Source: Povalibacter uvarum (GTDB lineage Bacteria > Pseudomonadota > Gammaproteobacteria > Steroidobacterales > Steroidobacteraceae). From it: DNA of 64,000 nucleotides. Of this stretch, positions 16,828 through 23,767 are shown in pieces (position 1 is the first letter of the stretch; every line of letters begins with the position of its first letter). The position numbers were made by a program, and so were the translations under genes. The stretch is from the NCBI RefSeq assembly GCF_014202975.1, contig NZ_JACHHZ010000001.1, positions 1-64,000 of the forward strand. The letters are read 5' to 3'. The notes beneath the pieces were generated by a model. The model searched no databases. It saw nothing but the letters and a program-made list of their open reading frames with translations, and was not told where the DNA came from.

Positions 16828-17528
16828 TTCGGCCCGGCAGGATCGGGGCGCGTCGCGTGCGACTCAGTGAAGCGCGCTCGGCTCACGCCGCTGCCGCCTC
16901 GCAGCCGGGTGAGCCTGCGCCGTCGCCCGAGGCGTCGTTGCGTGTTGAGATCGATGCTCAGGTTCGCGCGGAGATCGCAGCGCACGCAGAATCCGTATAC
17001 GAAGCCGAGCGCGAGCGCGGCCGAAGCGACGGTCATGCCGAAGCCCTCAATAACGCGCGCGCACAGGCTGCGGAAGAGCTGACGAGCGCCCGTGCGGAAC
17101 TCACGGAACGAGTGTCGAGCGCGCTCGCGGCCATCGAACGCGCGCATGGGCTTGCGCTTGCGAGCCTCGAATCCGCCGTCGGCGAGTTGACCTGGATCGC
17201 CGTATGCCGAGTCGCGGGCCGAAGTGCATTGATGCCGGCTTTTGTGCTGGGAGTCGCGCGTCAGGTGTGTGCGGAGCTGCGCGGCGAGTCATCAGCGACG
17301 GCGCGCCTTCACTCACGCGACGTCGCAACGCTGCGCGATCTGATTGGCGAGCTCTCTTCGGACCCGGAGCTGCGCATCGGCGAGTTGCGGCTCACTATCG
17401 AGCCGGACGACGCGCTCGATCTTGGCGGTTGCGTGATCAAAGCGCGCTCGGGCGAGTATGACGGCAGTCTCGAGGGCCAGTTGCGGCGCCTCCATGCAGT
17501 ACTGGTCGCAAGCGGAGCGACGCAGTGA
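16815..17528 (+). CDS. fliH: Export ATPase regulator FliH
   Basis: Peripheral stalk-like protein that holds FliI, about 237 residues. GTG 16815 is preferred because AGAGGA lies at 16802-16807 with a 7-nt spacer; ATG 16764 would add 17 residues and a 64-bp overlap with fliG. It has a basic N terminus, an Ala/Glu-rich coiled-coil centre (about 40-110), and a C-terminal domain with LRLTIEPDDALDLGGCVIKARSGEYDGSLEGQLRRL, typical of FliH/SctL. The overlap with fliI is GTGA. Confidence 0.85.
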   Translation: MGALIRPGRIGARRVRLSEARSAHAAAASQPGEPAPSPEASLRVEIDAQVRAEIAAHAESVYEAERERGRSDGHAEALNNARAQAAEELTSARAELTERVSSALAAIERAHGLALASLESAVGELTWIAVCRVAGRSALMPAFVLGVARQVCAELRGESSATARLHSRDVATLRDLIGELSSDPELRIGELRLTIEPDDALDLGGCVIKARSGEYDGSLEGQLRRLHAVLVASGATQ

Positions 17529-18856
17529 GCGCTGTGCAAGCGCTCGCCGAGGCGCTCGAGAAGAGCGCGTTGGTTCAGCGCATCGGGCGCATCGTCGCCG
17601 TGCGCGGGCATATTCTCGAGTCGATCGGCCCGTCAGCACAGATCGGTGAGCGCTGTCGGATCGACCGAAGTTCGGGAGCACCACTGGAGGCGGAGGTCGC
17701 GGGTTTCGCGGACGGCGTCACCTGGCTGACGCCATTTGCCGAGACCGACGGCGTTGCGCCGGGCGATCGCGTCATGGCCGTGGACGCGATGCCGTCCGTT
17801 CCCGTCGGGCGCGAGCTGCTGGGCCGCGTCATCGATGCATTTGGCCGTAGCGTCGACGGCGGTCCACCATTGTACTTGCGCGAGCAGCGCCCCTTACGGG
17901 CGGCGCCGCCCAGAGCGATGGACCGTAAACGCGTCGCGGCGGTGTTCGAGACCGGTGTCAAGGTGATCGATTCGATGCTGACGCTCGCGCGCGGCCAACG
18001 CGTTGGTCTGTTCGCCGGCAGCGGTGTCGGCAAGAGCTCGCTTCTGGGGATGATGGCCCGTAGTGCGAGATCCTCCGTCAACGTGGTTGCGCTCATTGGC
18101 GAGCGTTCGCGGGAAGTGCGCGAGTTCATCGAGGATTCGCTGGGCGAGCAGGGTCTGCGGCGCTCCGTGATTGTCGTCGCGACCGCCGACGAGCCCGCCG
18201 TCGTGCGAACGAAGGCAGCGTATGCGGCGACGGTCATCGCCGAGTTCTTTCGCGACGCCGGCGAAGATGTGCTCCTGATGATGGACTCGCTGACCCGCTT
18301 CGCCATGGCGCGGCGGGAAATCGGGCTTGCAGCCGGCGAGCCTCCTACGACGCGCGGCTACACGCCTTCCACATTCGCTGAGCTGCCGCAACTTTGCGAG
18401 CGCAGCGGACCTGGTGCGGGCGCGGGCGCGATCACCGGCATCTATACGGTACTGGTCGACGGCGACGATCTAAACGAGCCTGTCTCGGACGCGCTGCGAG
18501 CAACGCTCGATGGGCACATCGTACTGTCACGCGACTTGGCTAACTCGGCGCAGTACCCGGCCGTCGATGTTCTAAGGAGCGTGAGCCGGCTCCAGACCGT
18601 CGTGGCAGCGCCGGACGATGTCGCTTGTGCACGGCGCCTGCTGTCCACGTGCGCGCTGTTCGAGCGCAATCGCCAGCTCATCGAAATCGGCGCATACAAG
18701 CCGGGGGTGAGCGTGGCGCTCGATCGCGCGGTACAGGCGGCGCCTCGCATTCGCACCTTCTTCTCGCAAGCGCAGGATCATCAAGTTCCGCGCGAGCGCG
18801 CGCTGGCGCAGATGCGCGAATTGGCTGCCGGCCTGGGGAAGGACGATGAGCAATGA
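17525..18856 (+). CDS. fliI: Flagellum-specific export ATPase FliI
   Basis: F1-like hexameric ATPase that feeds substrates to the export gate, 443 residues (457 in E. coli). Walker A is GSGVGKSS with Lys170, Walker B is VLLMMDSLTRFAMA, and the DGDDLNEPVSDALRATLDGH stretch is diagnostic for FliI/SctN. All catalytic motifs are intact, so energised export is expected. It starts at GTG 17525 overlapping the fliH stop and overlaps fliJ by 11 bp. Confidence 0.95.
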   Translation: MSAVQALAEALEKSALVQRIGRIVAVRGHILESIGPSAQIGERCRIDRSSGAPLEAEVAGFADGVTWLTPFAETDGVAPGDRVMAVDAMPSVPVGRELLGRVIDAFGRSVDGGPPLYLREQRPLRAAPPRAMDRKRVAAVFETGVKVIDSMLTLARGQRVGLFAGSGVGKSSLLGMMARSARSSVNVVALIGERSREVREFIEDSLGEQGLRRSVIVVATADEPAVVRTKAAYAATVIAEFFRDAGEDVLLMMDSLTRFAMARREIGLAAGEPPTTRGYTPSTFAELPQLCERSGPGAGAGAITGIYTVLVDGDDLNEPVSDALRATLDGHIVLSRDLANSAQYPAVDVLRSVSRLQTVVAAPDDVACARRLLSTCALFERNRQLIEIGAYKPGVSVALDRAVQAAPRIRTFFSQAQDHQVPRERALAQMRELAAGLGKDDEQ

Positions 18857-19295
18857 GCGGAAAGCACTGCGAGCGTTGCGCGCCATGAAGGAGTTCGAAG
18901 TCCTCGAAGCGGCGGTGACTGTTGCGCACGTCGTGCAAGCCCGCCAGTCGCTGCAGCAGGGCACGCACGAGCTGCACCAGCAGAGCGACGAAGCGGCGAT
19001 GCATCTGCGAGCGACGATGTCGCGCGAACGGCTGGACCCAGTGCTGGTTGAGTCGCTGCAGCGTGCGTATCGCGCCGGGCAAGGACTGCTGCGGGAACGA
19101 CAAGCGTTGCTTGCGGAAGCCGAGCGCCGCGAGGATGAGGCGCTGGCTGTGCTTGCCCGCCTGCGCGGCGGACAGCGATCGATCGATGAGGCGTTGCGCG
19201 TCGAGGCTGGGAATGCGGAGTCGCGACAGCGAAGCGTCGACATGAACCGCGTCGACGACCTCTGGCTCCAGCGCCACGTCTGGAGGCGCGAATGA
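18846..19295 (+). CDS. fliJ: Flagellar export chaperone/stalk FliJ
   Basis: Almost entirely alpha-helical, charged coiled coil of 149 residues (147 in E. coli), starting ATG 18846 inside the fliI end. It has no sharp motif; the assignment rests on size, coiled-coil composition (LQQGTHELHQQSDEAAMHLR, LRERQALLAEAERREDEALA) and its position directly after fliI. FliJ forms the central stalk of the ATPase and escorts chaperones. The next gene overlaps by GTGA/ATGA. Confidence 0.8.
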   Translation: MSNERKALRALRAMKEFEVLEAAVTVAHVVQARQSLQQGTHELHQQSDEAAMHLRATMSRERLDPVLVESLQRAYRAGQGLLRERQALLAEAERREDEALAVLARLRGGQRSIDEALRVEAGNAESRQRSVDMNRVDDLWLQRHVWRRE

Positions 19296-19738
19296 GCGGC
19301 GGCGCTCAGTTGGCATCCGTCCTGAGCGCGCTCGGACGCGAGACGTGCGTGGTCGGAGCCGATGCGCGGCATGCCCGCTTCAGTGAAGAACAACGCGATC
19401 AATGGGCGGCGCTTTTCGATGCTCCACTTTTCACTCAGGAGGCTCAGTCCGACGAGGTATCCCGGCCGCAGCGTGCTGCAGCCCCGGAGCACGCCGACGC
19501 GGCGGGATCGGGGGCGGGGAGCGAAGGGTCCGTGAGCGTCGTCGTGCGCGAGAAAGAAGTGGGCATCGTTGTGCGTGACGCGAAACTCGATCCACAGGCG
19601 GCGCTGCAGGCCGCGTTCGTTGTTGCGCAGGATTTGACCGGTCGGCGCGACGGACTACGTCTTTTGATGGTGAACGGCAGAACTCTGTATCGGACCCGCG
19701 ATGCGCCGCCTTTTCCCGCACCACTCATCAGGTGCTGA
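19292..19738 (+). CDS. Unknown protein in the FliK position
   Basis: 148 residues, not recognised. The N-terminal half is charged with a low-complexity Ala/Glu/Gly stretch (residues 50-75). The C-terminal half (SVSVVVREKEVGIVVRDAKL, then GLRLLMVNGRTLYRTR) looks like a small alpha/beta domain. In canonical clusters the gene between fliJ and flgD is fliK, the secreted hook-length ruler of 350-400 residues. This protein is far too short and lacks the FliK C-terminal pattern I would expect. It may be a minimal length-control protein, a chaperone for the downstream RHS protein, or a novel export component. Confidence 0.6.
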   Translation: MSGGAQLASVLSALGRETCVVGADARHARFSEEQRDQWAALFDAPLFTQEAQSDEVSRPQRAAAPEHADAAGSGAGSEGSVSVVVREKEVGIVVRDAKLDPQAALQAAFVVAQDLTGRRDGLRLLMVNGRTLYRTRDAPPFPAPLIRC

Positions 19739-19780
19739 CGACAGATACGTCTGCAACGACCAGGACACGAGCGAAACATC

Positions 19781-20185
19781 ATGGCCATTACACCCACCGA
19801 GGCCGCCAATCTGACGGCCGCAGCGCAGAGCTTGCGACTGGATGATCTGCTGCGTGTGCTGCTCACGGAGCTGACGCACCAGAACCCATTCAAGCCGATG
19901 GACAACAAGGACTTCATGGGCCAGATCGCGCAGTTCGCCGCGCTGGACTCCTCCCAACGGCTCAACGAAAGCATCGATCAGCTGCTGACCCTGCAGGCGA
20001 TGAACCAGTCGGTCGGGCTCATCAATCGCACGGTGACGCTGCGGCTCGACGACGGCCGCCTGGTGACTGGCCGCGTGCAGCGCCTCACGCTTGCCGAAGG
20101 GCTGCCGCGGCTGACCGTGCAGGACGCGCAGACCAGCGAGGTCTATCCGAACGTCGCCCTCGGCCAGATCGAGTCCGTAACCTGA
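19781..20185 (+). CDS. flgD: Short hook-capping protein FlgD
   Basis: Hook cap/scaffold of 134 residues, against about 230 in E. coli. The conserved N-terminal core is present: LDDLLRVLLTELTHQNPFKP, MDNKDFMGQIAQFAALDSSQ, then NQSVGLINRTVTLR. The C-terminal Tudor and FnIII-like domains of larger FlgD proteins are missing; only a short beta segment (GRVQRLTLAEGLPRLTVQ) follows. It lies 42 bp after the unknown gene and 25 bp before flgE. Confidence 0.9.
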   Translation: MAITPTEAANLTAAAQSLRLDDLLRVLLTELTHQNPFKPMDNKDFMGQIAQFAALDSSQRLNESIDQLLTLQAMNQSVGLINRTVTLRLDDGRLVTGRVQRLTLAEGLPRLTVQDAQTSEVYPNVALGQIESVT

Positions 20186-20210
20186 ACCGCCCGCACAACG
20201 AGGTCAGCCC

Positions 20211-21401
20211 ATGATCGAATCCATCTTCGTCGCGGTCTCCGGAATGCGCGGCCACGAGCGTGCGCTGAGTGTGATCAGCAACAACGTCGCCAACATGAAC
20301 ACGCCGGGCTTTCGCGGCTCGACGGTGCGCTTCGCCGATGTCTTCCATGGTTCCGCCGGCGGCTCCTCGCAGAATGGCGCGGGCGGCCAGCGTGCTGCCG
20401 GCGGCGGCGTCGATGCCTCGCGTACGTTGCTCGATCTGCGCCCGGGCGAAGCATCGCGCACCAATCGCGACCTGGACGTGTTCCTCGAGGGCGAAGGCTT
20501 CTTCGTCGTGCAGGAGGAGAGCGGGGCCTTGCGCTACACGCGGGCCGGCTCGTTCGACTTCAATGTCGACGGCGAGCTGGTGGTGCGCGGCACGAAACTC
20601 AAGGTGATGGCGCGCGGCGAGAACGGTGCGATTGCGCCGCTGACACGCGAGGGCTTCCGCACGAGTGCACCGCGCGCGACGACGACCGTGCGGCTCGACG
20701 GCATTCTTTCCAATCGCGGCGAGAACGGGCGCACCATCGAGCCGCTGGCGATCTTCGACAGCCGGGGCGTGAAACACACGCTGCGACTCGAGATCGCGAT
20801 CGATCCGGCGGCGCCTGCCGGCTTGTCGCGCTGGGATATCACGGTATTCGAAGACGACATCGAGATCGGTGAAGGAGAAGTGGAGTTCATTGGCACGGGC
20901 CCCTCACCCGGAAGCTCGCCGGTGGCCATCACACTCGACCTGCAGGGCGTCGATCCGGCAGAGATCGACTTCGATTTCGAATCGGTGATGCTGCTGCCGG
21001 AGACGAACGCGGCGCTCAGTCTCGCCCACCAGGACGGCTATGGCACCGGCGCAATCGCATCCGAGAAGTTCGACGAATTCGGGGTATTGAAAATCACCTA
21101 CACGAACGAGCAGACGCGCGACGGGCCGAGTCTGGTGCTCGCGCGCATCAACGATCAGGGCGGCCTGGTGGAACGCGGCGATGCGCTATTCGAGTACCGC
21201 GGCACGCATCCAGTCGACTTCCGCAGCGCGGCGGACGATCTGAAAGTGCGCGGCCGATTGCTCGAGCTGTCGAATGTGGATCTGACGCAGGCATTCAGTG
21301 AGCTGATCCTGATGCAGCGAGGCTATCAGGCATCCTCCCAGGTCATCAGCACTGCGAACGACATGCTGCAGGCCCTCTTGCAGATGCGAGCCGGGCAGTG
21401 A
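20211..21401 (+). CDS. flgE: Flagellar hook protein FlgE
   Basis: Hook subunit, 396 residues (402 in E. coli). SD GAGG lies about 8 nt before ATG 20211. The N-terminal axial motif is VISNNVANMNTPGFRG. The central FlgE/F/G beta domain contains LEGEGFFVVQEESGALRYTR. The C terminus is LLELSNVDLTQAFSELILMQ, then GYQASSQVISTANDMLQALL. A D2-type insertion (ITLDLQGVDP, MLLPETNAALS) supports hook over rod. It ends in a GTGA overlap with the next gene. No hook-filament junction genes (flgK, flgL) follow. Confidence 0.92.
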   Translation: MIESIFVAVSGMRGHERALSVISNNVANMNTPGFRGSTVRFADVFHGSAGGSSQNGAGGQRAAGGGVDASRTLLDLRPGEASRTNRDLDVFLEGEGFFVVQEESGALRYTRAGSFDFNVDGELVVRGTKLKVMARGENGAIAPLTREGFRTSAPRATTTVRLDGILSNRGENGRTIEPLAIFDSRGVKHTLRLEIAIDPAAPAGLSRWDITVFEDDIEIGEGEVEFIGTGPSPGSSPVAITLDLQGVDPAEIDFDFESVMLLPETNAALSLAHQDGYGTGAIASEKFDEFGVLKITYTNEQTRDGPSLVLARINDQGGLVERGDALFEYRGTHPVDFRSAADDLKVRGRLLELSNVDLTQAFSELILMQRGYQASSQVISTANDMLQALLQMRAGQ

Positions 21402-22183
21402 GCGCAGCAGTCCGCCCGATTCACGTTCCGGGGACGGCGGCGCTCGAATGGCTGCGCGATCGGGTGCAGTCGGCGCTCGATGCGTGGGGCCGCGAATGGG
21501 TTAACGGCTACACCGCAGGCAGCGCCGCCGTACAGGTGAGCGCGATCTCGCATGCGCCGCGCTCGCTCGCGTACGAGTATGAGCGCGTGAGCGCCAAGAC
21601 GGCTTCGGTCTGGTTTCGATCGAACGAGGCCGAGAGACTGGCGATGAGCTGCGCCGTGCTGGGCGATGAGCTCACGCCGCTCGCAAGCGGCACCGACGAG
21701 TGGGTCGTCGGCATCGTCGACTGCGCCTGGCTCGCACGCAATCAGACGCTGGCCGAAGCGCTGCTCGGCCGGCCTGTGCTCGCGGATTATCCCGCCACGC
21801 TCACTGCGCTGCCCGATCGGCTGTTCAGGCCGCTGTCCGCAGCGGTGCTCATCGGCTGCGAAGCGCTCGGCCTGCTGGCGATCGCCGATGAGAGTGTATG
21901 GCGTTCCATGCCGCCGATGCGTCGTGCACCGGACGATCTCGACCCTCTGGTGCCGCTCGATCAAGCGATATGCGATAGCCAAGTCAGTCTGGAAGCGATT
22001 CTTGGCGGCGCGGAGGTGGATCTGTCGCGACTCGTCGATCTGCGCTGCGGCGACGTGCTGGTCTTGCCGCAGTTGCTGAGCGAGCCGTTGACGGTAACTT
22101 GCGCGGACACTGCGATTGCGCGGGCGGGGCTCGGCCAGCGCAACGGCCTCATAAGTATTCAGTTGAGCAGCAGAATGTCATGA
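21398..22183 (+). CDS. fliM: FliM-like C-ring protein with one SpoA domain
   Basis: 261 residues; FliM usually has about 330. The last 70 residues form a SpoA (surface-presentation-of-antigens) domain: VSLEAILGGAEVDLSRLVDL, RCGDVLVLPQL, then an NGLISIQL end. The middle part is too diverged to identify as the CheC-like FliM domain. The N terminus lacks the EIDALL-type CheY-binding motif. It is placed just before fliN, as fliM normally is. It could equally be described as a SctQ-like protein. Function: C-ring or sorting-platform component recruiting substrate to FliH/FliI. Confidence 0.72.
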   Translation: MSAAVRPIHVPGTAALEWLRDRVQSALDAWGREWVNGYTAGSAAVQVSAISHAPRSLAYEYERVSAKTASVWFRSNEAERLAMSCAVLGDELTPLASGTDEWVVGIVDCAWLARNQTLAEALLGRPVLADYPATLTALPDRLFRPLSAAVLIGCEALGLLAIADESVWRSMPPMRRAPDDLDPLVPLDQAICDSQVSLEAILGGAEVDLSRLVDLRCGDVLVLPQLLSEPLTVTCADTAIARAGLGQRNGLISIQLSSRMS

Positions 22184-22536
22184 CCGATAAAGCGAACAAT
22201 GCGATGCACTACGACGCGACCGAGATCGAGCTCGACCCTCTTTCCGCGACAACGCCTTCGGGCATGTCCGTGGTCGACTCAATGCTGCCGCTGCTCGGTT
22301 CGGTAAGAGTTCGCGTCACCGTGCGCGTCGGCGCTGCGCAGCTGAGCGTTGCTGAATTGCTGGAGCTGAAGCCGGGGTCGACGCTCACGCTCGACCGGCA
22401 CGCGGATGCCCCTCTCGATGTTCTTGTGGACGGCGGGGTAGTGGCGCGCGGTGTGCTGGTCGCCGTGGGTGAGCATTTCGGCCTGCGCATCACACAGACC
22501 GCCGTCGCGTCCGCGGGCGCAGTCTCCCCTCGCTGA
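22180..22536 (+). CDS. fliN: C-ring protein FliN
   Basis: 118 residues from ATG 22180, which overlaps the previous stop as ATGA; the 27 upstream in-frame codons lie inside fliM. The SpoA domain is clear: LPLLGSVRVRVTVRVGAAQL, SVAELLELKPGSTLTLDRHA, then LDVLVDGGVVARGVLVAVGE and FGLRITQ. FliN forms the bottom of the C ring and binds FliH. Confidence 0.9.
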   Translation: MTDKANNAMHYDATEIELDPLSATTPSGMSVVDSMLPLLGSVRVRVTVRVGAAQLSVAELLELKPGSTLTLDRHADAPLDVLVDGGVVARGVLVAVGEHFGLRITQTAVASAGAVSPR

Positions 22537-22551
22537 TCCGGAGCCGCCGCT

Positions 22552-22863
22552 ATGGAATCCGCGTGGCGCCTGATCTGGGCGCTGCCTCTCGTGCTGTTTC
22601 TCGGCGTTGTTGCGATCATCGTGATCCGGCGTGTTGGGAGTCCGCAAGCGCGTCCGCCATCCAGCGCTCGCCTGCGGTTGTGCGAGTCGCTGCAGTTGTC
22701 GACCGAGACGCATCTGCATCTGGTCGAAGTCGATGAGCGCGTTCATCTCGTCATCGAGTCGACGCGGCCCGTCGTGCAACACTGGCCGGACACGGTCGCC
22801 ACGACCGCGGGCTCGCCTGCGCATCCGTGGCTCGTCAGATTGCAGAAGGCGCGGGCGCCATGA
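22552..22863 (+). CDS. fliO: Flagellar export assembly protein FliO
   Basis: 103 residues with one N-terminal transmembrane helix (LIWALPLVLFLGVVAIIVI) followed by a cytoplasmic domain with LRLCESLQLSTETHLHLVEV and RVHLVIES, matching FliO, which helps FliP fold. SD GGAG lies about 9 nt before ATG 22552. It overlaps fliP by ATGA at 22860-22863. Confidence 0.87.
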   Translation: MESAWRLIWALPLVLFLGVVAIIVIRRVGSPQARPPSSARLRLCESLQLSTETHLHLVEVDERVHLVIESTRPVVQHWPDTVATTAGSPAHPWLVRLQKARAP

Positions 22864-23588
22864 GGCGCACCGTGATCGCGATAGCGGTCGTGCTGACGCC
22901 CATCGCAGCGGTGGCTGCGGAGTCCGGTTTCGGCTTGTTGCCCGCGAATGCGAGCGCAGATCAGTTGGCGCCGTACGTGCGGCTCCTGGTCTCGCTGTCG
23001 TTGCTGAGCTTCATACCGGCGGCTGTGATCGCGATGACATCGTTCACTCGCATCATTGTGACGCTGTCGTTCCTGCGGCATGCGCTGGGAATGCCCGAGA
23101 CGCCGCCGAACGCGGTGTTGCTGACGCTCGCGCTGTTCCTGACCTGGTTCACGATGGCGCCGACGCTGGAGCAAAGTCACAACGAAGGCGTCGCGCCGTT
23201 CCTGGCTGGCCGGATCAACAGCACGCAGGCGATCGAACGCGGCTTCGCGCCGCTCAGAACGTTCATGCTGGCGCACGTTCGCGATGAAGACCTGGTCGCC
23301 GTCAGCGAGCTGGCGCGCACGCCGCTGGGTGAAGTGCGCGCGGACACGCCGCTGCGCGTGCTTGTGCCCGCCTTCATGCTGAGCGAGTTGCGCGCCGCAT
23401 TCGTCGCAGGGTTCATCATCTTCCTGCCGTTCCTGCTCATTGATCTCATCGTGGCGGCCGTGCTCATGGCGCTCGGGATGATGATGGTCCCGCCCGCATC
23501 GATCTCGTTGCCTCTGAAGGTGCTGCTGTTCGTGCTGATCGACGGCTGGTCGCTACTGCTGCGGGCGATCGCCGGCGCTTATGGATGA
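22860..23588 (+). CDS. fliP: Flagellar export gate protein FliP
   Basis: Core export-channel subunit, 242 residues (245 in E. coli) from ATG 22860; the ORF is open further upstream but that part lies in fliO. It has a cleavable signal peptide (residues 1-20, ending AVAAE), then FIPAAVIAMTSFTRIIVTLS and FLRHALGMPETPPNAVLLTL, and a C-terminal LIDLIVAAVLMALGMMMVPP with ISLPLKVLLFVLIDGW, all diagnostic. It is the last gene of the operon. The canonical downstream neighbour fliQ is at the other end. Confidence 0.95.
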   Translation: MRRTVIAIAVVLTPIAAVAAESGFGLLPANASADQLAPYVRLLVSLSLLSFIPAAVIAMTSFTRIIVTLSFLRHALGMPETPPNAVLLTLALFLTWFTMAPTLEQSHNEGVAPFLAGRINSTQAIERGFAPLRTFMLAHVRDEDLVAVSELARTPLGEVRADTPLRVLVPAFMLSELRAAFVAGFIIFLPFLLIDLIVAAVLMALGMMMVPPASISLPLKVLLFVLIDGWSLLLRAIAGAYG

Positions 23589-23703
23589 GCCCCGGAATGA
23601 GATCCACGTCACATCCTGCGCGACAGCACACAAAGTGCGCTGCGCGGTGACCGCTTTCACGGCCGACCCGCGTCTGTGACAGAAGGGCGGAATCTCGCCT
23701 CAC

Positions 23704-23730
23704 GATCCGCCGGGCGGATCTTTCGGTTTG
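23704..23730. terminator. Terminator-like hairpin between fliP and the RHS gene
   Basis: GATCCGC and GCGGATC (23704-23720) form a GC-rich stem with a 3-nt loop, followed by TTTCGGTTTG. It is a plausible weak intrinsic terminator at the end of the flagellar operon. It suggests that the RHS gene, 38 bp downstream, has its own promoter or depends on read-through. I see no clear promoter in the 179-bp gap. Confidence 0.5.
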
Positions 23731-23767
23731 TCGGCGCATCCCTCAAGAAGATACGGAGCTGAATACA

